Shown here: one piece after another, positions 1 through 7,288 of the stretch
How positions within the stretch are numbered: the stretch's first letter is position 1
Layout of the letters: each line of letters opens with the position of its first letter
Assembly: GCA_034433795.1 (NCBI GenBank)
Contig: DAOUAE010000051.1
Coordinates: 1 to 33,458 of the forward strand
Direction: 5' to 3'
Length of the DNA stretch: 33,458 nucleotides
Source of the DNA: DAOUAE01 sp034433795
GTDB lineage: Bacteria; Chloroflexota; UBA6077; FW602-bin22; DAOUAE01
Position numbers and translations under genes: made by a program
Notes under the pieces: model-generated
Told to the model about the DNA's origin: nothing
The model's input: the letters and a program-made list of their open reading frames with translations, nothing else
Databases searched by the model: none

Positions 1-22
1 TGCGGAGGGTTATCCTGGCCAT

Positions 23-80
23 GGGGCAGGCCTCCTGGGGTGTGGTGGTGTGTTGCCTTTATTCCAGGAGAGTCTGCCCC
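23..80. repeat. Imperfect inverted repeat at window start
   Basis: Bases 23-38 and 64-80 pair as two 7-bp blocks (GGGGCAG with CTGCCCC, and CTCCTGG with CCAGGAG) separated by a small internal mismatch, leaving a loop of about 25 nt. No T-tract follows on either strand, so it is not a classic intrinsic terminator. It lies downstream of the small membrane protein gene on the minus strand and could mark the 3' end of that transcript. Function is unknown. Confidence 0.3.
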
Positions 81-120
81 GTCTTGTCCAGTCCCCTACC
101 CACCACCTGTGGGACAGTCA

Positions 121-408
121 CTACAGGAGCGAGAGGACCGCGATCAGGAAGACCACACTCACCCCCACCCACAGCCAGAGGAAGGGAAGGGCGGCGAAGG
201 TCGCCGGATACGGCGTCAGCCAGATCAGCGGGACCACCAGGAAGACCACGATCAGCGCCCCGACCAGAAGGTGCAGCACCAGCCGGACCGGGCCGCCCCA
301 GCGGTCGGGGTCCTCGTCGTGGACCGGCATTCCCCCGCCGCCAGGGCCTGCCCCCTCCAGTTCCTCGGTCTCCGCCGTCTTGCGCCACGAGACCCGCCGT
401 AAGGGCAT
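121..408 (-). CDS. Small two-helix membrane protein, unknown function
   Basis: A 95-residue protein with no family I recognise. The first ~40 residues are polar and Gly/Pro/Asp-rich. The rest is almost entirely hydrophobic and forms two likely transmembrane helices (about residues 41-64 and 70-95) separated by a short turn containing TPYPAT; the protein ends inside the second helix. The ATG at 408 is preceded by a strong AGAGGAGG ribosome site at good spacing. A later in-frame ATG, at residue 27, has a weaker purine tract. The gene starts 48 bp after the stop of the upstream SDR gene on the same strand, so the two are probably co-transcribed. No function can be inferred beyond an inner-membrane location. 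Confidence 0.6.
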   Translation of the reverse strand: MPLRRVSWRKTAETEELEGAGPGGGGMPVHDEDPDRWGGPVRLVLHLLVGALIVVFLVVPLIWLTPYPATFAALPFLWLWVGVSVVFLIAVLSLL

Positions 409-456
409 CGGTGCCTCCTCTCTCGTGGCGGCATATCCCGTACCACGGGCCGGCGG

Positions 457-1200
457 TCAGATCGTCCGACCGCCGTCCAGGTAGATCACCTGGCCGACGA
501 TGAAATCCGATTCGACCAGGTAGCGGATCGTGTGGGCCACATCCTCCGGCAGGGCCACCCGCCCCAGTGGCGTGAGTTGGCGGGCCTGCTCGATGAACGC
601 CTCCTGGCCGGCCACCCAGCGCGTCTGGACCACACCGGGGGCGACGGCGTTGACCCGCACGTTGTGCGGGGCGAAGACCCGGGCCAGGGCCTTGGTCAGG
701 GTGATGAGCGCCCCCTTCGAGACCGCGTACGGCAGCGAGCTCCCGTAGCCGTAGACGCCGGCCATCGAGGCCACGTTGACGATGGCTCCCTGCCGCTGGG
801 CGATGAGGTGCGGCCCGGCCGCCCGGGCCGTGTAGAAGGCGCCCATGAGATTCACCTGCATGATCTCCTGCCAGATCTCGTCGGTCAACGCCCCGAGGTC
901 CTCGAACGGGATGAAGCGGGTGGTGCCGGCGCTGTTGACCACGATATCCAGCCGGCCGAACTCGCCGACGACCCGGTCGACCATCGCCCGAACGGCCGGC
1001 TCGTCGGCCACGTTGGCCTGGACGGCGATGGCCCACCGTCCAAGCGCCCGGACCTCGGCCACGGTCTCTTCCGCCTCGGCAGCGGAGCGGGAGAAGTTGA
1101 CGGCGATATGGGCGCCACCGCGGGCCAGGGCGAGGGCGGTCGCTCGCCCGATCCCGGTGGCCCCACCGGTGATCAGCGCGACACGGTCGGTGAGTTCCAC
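457..1200 (-). CDS. SDR-family NAD(P)-dependent oxidoreductase
   Basis: A classical short-chain dehydrogenase/reductase of 247 residues, resembling FabG-type 3-oxoacyl-ACP reductases and glucose dehydrogenases. Seen in the protein: Rossmann motif TGGATGIG (residues 11-18), NSAG (89-92, usually NNAG), and the catalytic set Asn117, Ser145, Tyr158 and Lys162 (YAVSK). The C-terminal pattern LGRVALPEDVAHTIRYL and a final YLDGG are typical. The GTG at 1200 is chosen because GGGAGG lies just upstream. The longer ATG at 1260 falls upstream of the predicted transcription start (promoter 1244-1273), so it cannot be used from that promoter. The exact substrate cannot be read from sequence. The small membrane protein follows 48 bp downstream. 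Confidence 0.88.
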   Translation of the reverse strand: MELTDRVALITGGATGIGRATALALARGGAHIAVNFSRSAAEAEETVAEVRALGRWAIAVQANVADEPAVRAMVDRVVGEFGRLDIVVNSAGTTRFIPFEDLGALTDEIWQEIMQVNLMGAFYTARAAGPHLIAQRQGAIVNVASMAGVYGYGSSLPYAVSKGALITLTKALARVFAPHNVRVNAVAPGVVQTRWVAGQEAFIEQARQLTPLGRVALPEDVAHTIRYLVESDFIVGQVIYLDGGRTI

Positions 1201-1243
1201 AGAGAGGCCTCCCAGGAGCGGTTTGCTGTTGCGGACCGCCCTT

Positions 1244-1273
1244 ACTCTAGCCATCGCCAACCGCCCCTGTCAA
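1244..1273 (-). promoter_or_regulatory. Sigma70-type promoter for the SDR gene
   Basis: On the minus strand, TTGACA (1273-1268) is followed after 18 bp by TAGAGT (1249-1244). Predicted transcription start is near 1237, which supports the GTG start at 1200. Confidence 0.65.
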
Positions 1274-1353
1274 CCGGCCCGAACCCTCCCCCGCGGGGAG
1301 CGGTCCGCCGGGTCCGGGGACAGCGGCGACCGCCGGCCAGGACTTTCGGGCGG

Positions 1354-1383
1354 TTGCCGCCGGCCCGTGGCCCGTGGTACCAT
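1354..1383 (+). promoter_or_regulatory. Possible promoter for the glutaredoxin-PDZ gene
   Basis: TTGCCG (1354-1359), an 18-bp spacer and TACCAT (1378-1383), with TGG immediately before the -10 resembling an extended -10. Each box matches 4 of 6 consensus positions. Predicted start is near 1390, about 40 nt ahead of the GTG. Confidence 0.4.
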
Positions 1384-1429
1384 TCGAGGGGACCACGAAC
1401 CGGCCAACTCGGTGGCCAGAGCGAGGACC

Positions 1430-1948
1430 GTGGAAGTCGTCGTCTACACCACCCCGACCTGCCCCTGGTGCCAGCGCCTGAAGGAGTATCTGGCCCAGCA
1501 GGGCATCGCCTACACGGAAAAAGATGTCTCCCGCGACCATACGGCCGCCTTCGAACTCTACCGGCGGACCGGCCAGCAGGTTGTCCCGGTGACGGTGGTG
1601 GACGGCCAGGTGGTGGTCGGCTTCGACCGGGCCCGGCTCGACCGGGTGCTGGCGGCCGCGCGGGAGGGGCGCGTACCGTTCGGGGCCAGCGTGGCCGACG
1701 CCAGCCGGGTCATGACCCGTCGGGGACAGATTCCCCTCTTCGGAGCGCTGGTCGGACGGGTGGCGCCGGGGTCGCCGGCCGAGCGCCTGGGGCTGGCCCC
1801 CGGTGACATCATCACCGAGCTGAACTTCCGGCCGATCACCAGCGCCCGGACGCTGGAGGAGGCGGTGCGGGGCCTCCGGCGTGGCCTGCGTCTGCGGGTG
1901 AGTTTCATCCGGGGCGACCGCGTCCTCCAGCGCGAGATCACGATCTAG
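1430..1948 (+). CDS. Glutaredoxin-PDZ domain fusion protein
   Basis: A 172-residue two-domain protein. Residues 1-75 form a glutaredoxin/NrdH-like thioredoxin fold, with active site CPWC (Cys11, Cys14) after a YTTPT strand, and the substrate-side TGQQVVPVTVVDG segment with the expected cis-proline (Pro53). Residues ~105-172 form a PDZ domain (GRVAPGSPAERLGLAPGD, then ITELNFRPI and a final basic strand). The two are joined by a ~30-residue linker. There is no signal peptide or membrane helix, so a cytoplasmic thiol-disulfide role is likely, with the PDZ perhaps binding a partner's C-terminus (inference). GTG at 1430 begins the glutaredoxin strand directly; its ribosome site, GCGAGG, is close. 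The lipoprotein gene follows after 8 bp. The partner is unknown. Confidence 0.85.
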   Translation: MEVVVYTTPTCPWCQRLKEYLAQQGIAYTEKDVSRDHTAAFELYRRTGQQVVPVTVVDGQVVVGFDRARLDRVLAAAREGRVPFGASVADASRVMTRRGQIPLFGALVGRVAPGSPAERLGLAPGDIITELNFRPITSARTLEEAVRGLRRGLRLRVSFIRGDRVLQREITI

Positions 1949-1956
1949 GAGCGAGG

Positions 1957-3402
1957 ATGCCGACGGGCGCTGCGCTCCCAGCCGACCCCGGTGGCGGCCA
2001 TCACGGGGTGACGGGACGCGCGCGCCGGCCCTGGCTGCTGGCCCGCTGGCTGGTGGGGATGGGTCTTTGTCTCCTTATCGCCGCCTGCACGGCGGGCGGT
2101 CCGACGCCGACTCCCTCCCCGCCGCCCTCTCCCCCGACGCCAGCGCCCTCGCCCACGCCGACCGGCCTTCCCGCCACACCGACCCCAACGCCGGCGAGCC
2201 GTCCGACGCCCCTGGCGACCGCCTCGCCGGCGCCCACCCCGACGTCCCGGACGGCCAGCCTGCCTCTGCGCGGGCGGATCCTCTTCCAGCGCGGGGGCGA
2301 TCTGTGGGCGATCTGGCTGACGAGCGGGCGGGTCGAGCACCTCGTGGCCGATGTTCAGGACTTCGCCCTCTCGCCCGACGGCCAGTGGCTGGCCATCCTG
2401 CGGGGCCAGGGCCGGAGCGCCGAGGTCTGGGTCGGCCGGCTGGCCGACCGGCAGCTGCGTCGGATCACCGTCAACGACCAGGCCGAGGCCGGTCTGACCT
2501 GGTCGAGTCGGAACGTGCTGGCCTTCGCCGCCGCGCCGGCCGACCCACCGGGGGCCTTCGGCTCCTGGCACCGCTGGTGCCAGAGCGCCCGCATCTGGCT
2601 CTGGGACGAGCGGGAGGGGCTGCGCCCGCTGGTCGAGGGCTGCGACCCGGCCTGGTCGCCGGAGGGGCTGCGGCTGGCCTTCGCCAGCCGGGTGGTGGCG
2701 ACCGATGCCCAGAGCTTCCGCACTGCGATCACCCTCGTCAACAGCCGGGGGCAGAACGCCTGGCAGCCGGTGACGCTGGAGAAGCCGCGCCCGGCCATCT
2801 TCGACCGCCTCTTCACCGGTCGGACGCTCTACGGGCCGCGCTTCCTGGCCGAGAACAGTCTGCTCTACTCGCGGGACCTCGGCTACGCCGCCCTCTGCGA
2901 CTGGAGCACGCTGGAGCGCCTGGATCTGCGGACCGGGGCGCTCGACCTGCTCTATCTGGACGGCAGCTGGAACCGGACGGTGGTGGTCCAGGGGTCGTTC
3001 CTGGCCCAGGATATCGAGGTCTGCAACGCCCCCGGCTTCCAGGGCTACAACACGCGTTCCCTGCGCGTGCTGGACCTCGGTCAGCCCGGCACCCTGCCGG
3101 CGCTGCCCTTCCCGGGCGCCCGCTCGCCCGACCAGCCGGTGGCCATCGCCGCGCGGCCGGTCTGGCAGCAGCGGGCCGCCCACGCCCCGGCGCTGTCGCC
3201 GGGCGGGGCGCTTCTGGCCTATATCGCGCCCCCGGCCGGGTGGCCGGCCCGGCCCGGTCCCGGCCAGACCCCAGACCCGGCCTCGCCGTATAACAGCACG
3301 GCGCCGGGCGACCTGTGGGTTCGGGACCTGGAGACCGGGGTCGCCCAGCGCCTGCTGACCGATATCACCTTTGGCAGCCGCCTGGTCTGGGTGCCGGAGT
3401 AG
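1957..3402 (+). CDS. Lipoprotein with Pro/Thr-rich linker and TolB-like propeller repeats
   Basis: A 481-residue exported protein. A hydrophobic signal segment ends in lipobox LIAAC with acylation Cys44. Residues ~49-100 are a low-complexity Pro/Thr/Ser stalk. From ~104 onward there are WD40/TolB-like blade signatures (GDLWAIW, DFALSPDGQWLAIL, EVWVGRL, RLAFASR, LSPGGALLAYI), suggesting a beta-propeller held outside the membrane. The 24-residue region before the signal helix is long. A GTG at 2008 would give a more usual signal peptide but lacks a ribosome site, whereas ATG 1957 has GGAGCGAGG. The gene is 8 bp downstream of the glutaredoxin-PDZ gene, so probably the same transcript. The specific role is unknown; the propeller may bind a ligand or partner at the cell surface. 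Confidence 0.8.
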   Translation: MPTGAALPADPGGGHHGVTGRARRPWLLARWLVGMGLCLLIAACTAGGPTPTPSPPPSPPTPAPSPTPTGLPATPTPTPASRPTPLATASPAPTPTSRTASLPLRGRILFQRGGDLWAIWLTSGRVEHLVADVQDFALSPDGQWLAILRGQGRSAEVWVGRLADRQLRRITVNDQAEAGLTWSSRNVLAFAAAPADPPGAFGSWHRWCQSARIWLWDEREGLRPLVEGCDPAWSPEGLRLAFASRVVATDAQSFRTAITLVNSRGQNAWQPVTLEKPRPAIFDRLFTGRTLYGPRFLAENSLLYSRDLGYAALCDWSTLERLDLRTGALDLLYLDGSWNRTVVVQGSFLAQDIEVCNAPGFQGYNTRSLRVLDLGQPGTLPALPFPGARSPDQPVAIAARPVWQQRAAHAPALSPGGALLAYIAPPAGWPARPGPGQTPDPASPYNSTAPGDLWVRDLETGVAQRLLTDITFGSRLVWVPE

Positions 3403-3407
3403 GCGGC

Positions 3408-3842
3408 TCAGAGAGCCAGCCGGTAGCGGCGGGAACGGTCGACCGCCACCAGCCAGGCCCCGCCGTGGAAGAGCAGGATCGCCAGCGTCGACGGGACCTG
3501 TGGCCCGCCCTGCATCAGCCAGAGGAGGGAGAGCCCGGTGAAGGCCAGCGTGGCTCCGGTCAGCGCCGCCGCGAACCACTCGACGCCCGACCAGTCGCGG
3601 GCGCCGTAGCGGGCGGTCAGGATGAGGCCCGGGCCGACGAACGCAAGGCCGAAGGCGGCCAGGGTGAAGACCGTGACCCAGAAGTGCCAGACGAAGAGCG
3701 GGGCGTTGGTGCCGGCTGGCTCGATGAACTGGTTGATGATCACGAGGGGATTGGCCAGCAGAAACCCGATGACCATGCCCGCCAGGCCCAGGAAGGCCCC
3801 CGGGCCCAGGCCGGTTCTGGTGGCAACGGGCCGGTGTGCCAT
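3408..3842 (-). CDS. Four-helix integral membrane protein, unknown function
   Basis: A 144-residue protein with about four hydrophobic segments: ~15-38, ~48-76, ~86-110 and ~117-132. It has a short basic N-terminus and a basic C-terminal tail (DRSRRYRLAL). I do not recognise a family. The ATG at 3842 is preceded by GGAGGAAG at good spacing; longer in-frame openings upstream lie beyond the predicted promoter (3906-3934). A GC-rich 7-bp inverted repeat (3875-3881 with 3897-3903) sits at the predicted 5' end of the mRNA and may fold as a 5' hairpin. The gene converges with the lipoprotein gene, 5 bp apart, and is divergent from hisI. Confidence 0.65.
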   Translation of the reverse strand: MAHRPVATRTGLGPGAFLGLAGMVIGFLLANPLVIINQFIEPAGTNAPLFVWHFWVTVFTLAAFGLAFVGPGLILTARYGARDWSGVEWFAAALTGATLAFTGLSLLWLMQGGPQVPSTLAILLFHGGAWLVAVDRSRRYRLAL

Positions 3843-3905
3843 AACGGCTTCCTCCTGCCTGCAAGAGACTGTGCGGGGCGGCCTGGCCCCGCCGGACCGC
3901 CCCAT

Positions 3906-3934
3906 AGGATACGGCAGCCGCCCGGCGGTGTCAA
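3906..3934 (-). promoter_or_regulatory. Sigma70-type promoter for the four-helix membrane protein
   Basis: On the minus strand, TTGACA (3934-3929), a 17-bp spacer and TATCCT (3911-3906). Predicted start is near 3899, about 57 nt before the ATG. It is back-to-back with the hisI promoter, about 60 bp away. Confidence 0.65.
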
Positions 3935-3993
3935 CGACGCCCGGCGGCCTCGGCGCGGACCCGCTCCCTCCGCCGTGCTGGCAGCCGGGCGGC

Positions 3994-4022
3994 TTGACAG
4001 GAAGGGGGCGGCGGCGTATCAT
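3994..4022 (+). promoter_or_regulatory. Strong sigma70-type promoter for hisI-hisG
   Basis: TTGACA (3994-3999), a 17-bp spacer and TATCAT (4017-4022). Predicted transcription start is near 4029, giving a leader of about 29 nt before the hisI ATG. The leader is too short for a His-rich attenuator peptide or a T-box, so neither is present here. Confidence 0.75.
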
Positions 4023-4057
4023 TCGGCGGTGATCGCCGGGCTGGAGAGCGCAACGGG

Positions 4058-4390
4058 ATGATCGCCGCAGCCGAGTGCCAACTGGACTACAGCAAATTGA
4101 ACGGTCTGGTGCCGGCGGTGGTCCAGGACCACCGCACCCGCCAGGTGCTGATGGTCGGGTTTATGAACCAGGCGGCCTGGGAGAAGACGCTGGCCACCGG
4201 GCTGGTCACCTTCTGGCGGCGGACCACCCAGCAGCTCTGGACCAAGGGCGAGACCTCCGGTCACGTCCTGAAGGTCCGGCGGATCTGGGTGGACTGCGAC
4301 CGCGACACCGTTCTCATCGAGGCCGAGCCCCACGGCCCGACCTGTCACACCGGTCAGACGAGCTGCTTTTTTGAAGAGGTCTGCCCGTGA
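4058..4390 (+). CDS. hisI: Phosphoribosyl-AMP cyclohydrolase HisI
   Basis: Step three of histidine biosynthesis: opens the purine ring of phosphoribosyl-AMP to give ProFAR. The 110-residue length matches the stand-alone cyclohydrolase (no HisE domain). Conserved features: LMVGFMN (31-37), WTKGETSGH (61-69), the metal-binding DCDRDT (Asp79, Cys80, Asp81, Asp83), and the zinc cysteines Cys96 (GPTCHTG) and Cys103 (SCFF). Its stop overlaps the GTG start of hisG by 4 nt (GTGA), implying translational coupling. No other his genes occur in the window, so the pathway is split across the genome. Confidence 0.95.
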   Translation: MIAAAECQLDYSKLNGLVPAVVQDHRTRQVLMVGFMNQAAWEKTLATGLVTFWRRTTQQLWTKGETSGHVLKVRRIWVDCDRDTVLIEAEPHGPTCHTGQTSCFFEEVCP

Positions 4391-5262
4391 TCAGCATCGT
4401 CCTGCCCAAAGGGAGTCTGGAGGCCCAGACGCTCAAACTCTTCGAGGAGGCGGATCTCCCGGTCCGCCGGGCCAGCGAGCGCGACTACAACGCCACCATC
4501 CCCGATCCCCGGATCGGTCGGGTGAAGATCCTGCGCCCCCAGGAGATCCCCCTTTACGTCCAGCAGGGCTTCTTCGACCTGGGGATCACCGGGCTGGACT
4601 GGGTTCGGGAGACGGGGGCCGACGTCGTCGAGGTGATGGACCTGGGCGGCGGGCGGCAGCTGGGCGCCCCCGTCAAGATCGTTCTGGCGGTGGCCCAGGA
4701 CTCGGGCATCACCCGGCCCGAGGAGCTGCGCCCGCACATGCGGGTCTCGACCGAGTACCCCAATCTGACCCGTCAGTACTTCGCCCGTCTGGGGCTGCCG
4801 GTCGAGGTCTATCTCTCCTACGGGGCGACTGAGGCCAAGGTCCCGGAGATCGCCGACGCCATTGTGGAGGTGACCGAGACCGGGGCCACCCTCCAGCGCA
4901 ACGGGATGCGCATCATCGACGTCCTGCTGGAGTCGACGACCAAACTCATCTGCAATCGCGCGGCCTGGGAGGATCCGGCCAAGCGCGCGGCCATCGAGGA
5001 GATCCGCACCCTGCTGGATGGCGTCCTGGCGGCGCGGGGGAAGGTGCTCCTGAAAATGAACGTCCCGGCCGACCGCCTGGCCGACGTCATCGCCATCCTG
5101 CCGGCGATGAAGTCGCCGACCGTCTCGCAGCTGTACGGGAACAACTACTACGCCGTCGAGACGGTCGCCTTAAAGTCCAGCGTCAACCTGCTCATCCCCG
5201 AACTCAAGAAGCGCGGCGCCGAGGATATCCTCGAACTGCCGATCTCGAAGATCGTCGCCTGA
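4387..5262 (+). CDS. hisG: ATP phosphoribosyltransferase HisG, long form
   Basis: First and regulated step of histidine biosynthesis, joining ATP and PRPP. The 291-residue length is that of the long, hexameric form, with two periplasmic-binding-like catalytic domains and a C-terminal ACT-like regulatory domain (~215-291), which normally mediates histidine feedback inhibition and removes the need for HisZ. Motifs seen: N-terminal LPKGSLE, GITGLDWV (66-73), and the PRPP-binding stretch DAIVEVTETGATL (157-169). GTG 4387 overlaps the hisI stop. Downstream, 5263-5381 has only short GC hairpins before the converging methionine operon. Confidence 0.95.
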   Translation: MISIVLPKGSLEAQTLKLFEEADLPVRRASERDYNATIPDPRIGRVKILRPQEIPLYVQQGFFDLGITGLDWVRETGADVVEVMDLGGGRQLGAPVKIVLAVAQDSGITRPEELRPHMRVSTEYPNLTRQYFARLGLPVEVYLSYGATEAKVPEIADAIVEVTETGATLQRNGMRIIDVLLESTTKLICNRAAWEDPAKRAAIEEIRTLLDGVLAARGKVLLKMNVPADRLADVIAILPAMKSPTVSQLYGNNYYAVETVALKSSVNLLIPELKKRGAEDILELPISKIVA

Positions 5263-5381
5263 GATCTGGACCCTGCTCGGGCTCCTCTGGCCGCCGCCAC
5301 AACCGTGGGGAACGGCTGCGGGCCGTCGGGCGGGCGCGAAACAGCCCGCGATCTCCGGACCGCCGGTCCAGTGGGGGAAGG
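5263..5381. other. Convergent intergenic spacer with GC hairpins
   Basis: The gap between hisG (+) and the MetF fusion gene (-) contains GCGGGC/GCCCGC (5330-5335 with 5344-5349, 8-nt loop) and GGACC/GGTCC (5357-5361 with 5365-5369, 3-nt loop). Either could help end transcription from both sides, but neither has a T-tract, so this is a weak call. Confidence 0.25.
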
Positions 5382-7250
5382 CTAGCGGCTGATCGGCTCG
5401 CGGGCCCGGATCTGGCGCACCAGGGTGGCGGCGACGTCGTAGCGCCCGTACGAGGTGATGATGTAGACCCCGGCCACATAGGGGCGGGCCTGCTCGATGA
5501 ACTCCTGGGCGAGGCGCAGCCCCTCCAGTCGACCGTTTTCGCCGGCCAGCCGCATGCGTTCGCGGACGTCGTCGGGAATGGTGATCCCCGGCACCTCATG
5601 GTGCAGGAACTCGGCGTGGCGGTAGCTCTCCAGCGGCAGAATCCCCAGGATGTGGGGAATGGGCAGTTCGCCGCCCACCCGGTCGAGGAAGGCCTCCAGC
5701 TGGGCCATACTGAAGAGCGGCTGCGACATCACGAAATCGGCCCCCGCCTCGACCTTGCGCCGGAACCGCTCCAGTTCCCGCTCCATGTCCTCGGCCGTCG
5801 GGGTGACCGCGCAGCCGACGAAGAACGAGGCCGGCCGTCCGATGGAGGTGCCGTGCCAGTCCACCCCCTCGTTGAAGCGCTTGAGGATGGTGATGAGCCC
5901 GATGGAGTCGACGTCCCAGACCCCGGTGGCGTTGGGGTAGTTGCCCAGGCGCGGCGGGTCGCCGGTCAGGGCCAGGACGTTGCGGATGCCCAGGGCGTGG
6001 GCTCCCAGCAGGTCCGACTGCAGCGCCATGAGATTGCGGTCGCGGGTGGTGCAGTGGATGATCGTCTCCAGGCCCACCTGCTGCTGGATGAGAAGCGCCA
6101 GCCCGATAGCGCTCATGCGCACCTTGGCCATCGGGCTGTCGCCGATATTGATGCAGTCCACCCCGCACTCCTTGAGCATCGCCGCTCCCTGCAGGGCCTT
6201 CTTGGGGTTGAGGCCGCGGGGTGGGTCCAGTTCGACGCTGACCACAAACTGCTTCCGGGCCAGTTTCTGCGCCAGAAGGGTCGGTCCCTCACTGGGCGGG
6301 GCCGGGGGCTCGGTGGCGGGCTCGGGACGGCTGACCACGACCGAGACGCGCGGCGTCTCGCGCCGGGGCTGGGCGGCCTGCAGGGCCGCCCCCATGGCGG
6401 CGATGTGGGCCGGGGTGGTGCCGCAGCAGCCGCCGATGAGGGTCACGCCGGCGGCGGCGAACTTCCTGGCGTACTCGGCGAAGTAGGCCGGGGTCGAGAA
6501 GTAGAAGAAGCGGCCCCCGATGCGGGCCGGGAAGCCGGCGTTGGGCAGGGCCGAGAGTTTGCGGCTGGTGTGGGGCGCCATCTGCAGGATCCACTCGTAG
6601 ACCAGCTGGGGCCCCACCCCGCAGTTGATGCCGATGACGTCCACCGGCAGGGCGTCGAGGATCTGGGCGGCGGTGGCCGGATCGTGGCCGCTCAGGGTCC
6701 GTCCGTCCTCGGTGAAGGTCAACTGGGCCACCAGCGGCAGGTCGCAGACCGACCGGGCGGCGGCGATGGCCGCCTGGAGTTCGGCCAGGTCGCTGAAGGT
6801 CTCCAGGATGATGAGGTCGGCCCCGCCCTCCAGCAGCGCCTCGATCTGTTCGGCGAAGGCCGCCTGGGCCTCCTCCAGGGTGACGCTGCCGACCGGCGCC
6901 AGCGGCTGGCCGATCGGCCCGACCGCGCCGGCCACGAAGACCGACTCGCCGGCGATCTCGCGGGCCTCGCGGGCGATGCGCACCCCCCGGTAGTTGATGT
7001 CGCGGACCCTGCCCTCCAGCCCGTAGGTGGACAGCCGGATCCGATTGGCGCCGAAGGTATTGGTCTCGATGAGCCCGGCCCCGGCGGCGATGTACTCCCG
7101 GTGGATCCGCTGGACCAGGTCCGGCTCCGACAGGTTGAGTTCGTCGAAGCAGCGCTCGTAGGGCACGCCGTTGGCGTAGAGCATCGTGCCCATGGCCCCG
7201 TCGGCCAGCAGCGGCCCCTGGGCCAGCCGTTCCAGAAACCGATGGGTCAT
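5382..7250 (-). CDS. Bifunctional homocysteine S-methyltransferase / methylenetetrahydrofolate reductase
   Basis: A 622-residue fusion of the YitJ type. Residues 1-~295 are a homocysteine-binding TIM barrel (N-terminal LLADGAMGTML), with the three zinc cysteines expected for Hcy methyltransferases: Cys210 (GINCG) and Cys275-Cys276 (GGCCGTTP). A Pro-rich linker (~300-322) leads to a MetF-type FAD barrel (~335-622) with HCTTRDRN (399-406), LALTGDPP (426-433) and FVMSQPLF. MetF reduces 5,10-methylene-THF to methyl-THF; the first domain transfers a methyl group to homocysteine, donor not determinable here. No cobalamin-binding MetH module is present. ATG 7250 has a GGGGGATGGAG ribosome site. It is the third gene of the SAM-riboswitch operon, 38 bp after glyA, which supplies methylene-THF. 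Confidence 0.93.
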   Translation of the reverse strand: MTHRFLERLAQGPLLADGAMGTMLYANGVPYERCFDELNLSEPDLVQRIHREYIAAGAGLIETNTFGANRIRLSTYGLEGRVRDINYRGVRIAREAREIAGESVFVAGAVGPIGQPLAPVGSVTLEEAQAAFAEQIEALLEGGADLIILETFSDLAELQAAIAAARSVCDLPLVAQLTFTEDGRTLSGHDPATAAQILDALPVDVIGINCGVGPQLVYEWILQMAPHTSRKLSALPNAGFPARIGGRFFYFSTPAYFAEYARKFAAAGVTLIGGCCGTTPAHIAAMGAALQAAQPRRETPRVSVVVSRPEPATEPPAPPSEGPTLLAQKLARKQFVVSVELDPPRGLNPKKALQGAAMLKECGVDCINIGDSPMAKVRMSAIGLALLIQQQVGLETIIHCTTRDRNLMALQSDLLGAHALGIRNVLALTGDPPRLGNYPNATGVWDVDSIGLITILKRFNEGVDWHGTSIGRPASFFVGCAVTPTAEDMERELERFRRKVEAGADFVMSQPLFSMAQLEAFLDRVGGELPIPHILGILPLESYRHAEFLHHEVPGITIPDDVRERMRLAGENGRLEGLRLAQEFIEQARPYVAGVYIITSYGRYDVAATLVRQIRAREPISR

Positions 7251-7288
7251 CGCGGCTCCATCCCCCTGCCGTGCGGCCTGGCGACCTC

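Noticed and set aside
1201..1260. Longer SDR start at ATG 1260
   Set aside because: It lies upstream of the predicted transcription start near 1237 and lacks a good ribosome site, whereas GTG 1200 has GGGAGG and begins at the family N-terminus.
1945..3864. 639-codon minus-strand frame opposite the lipoprotein gene
   Set aside because: The plus-strand gene has a lipobox, stalk and TolB-like repeats. The minus frame is low-complexity Gly/Arg/Pro and shares only chance openness.
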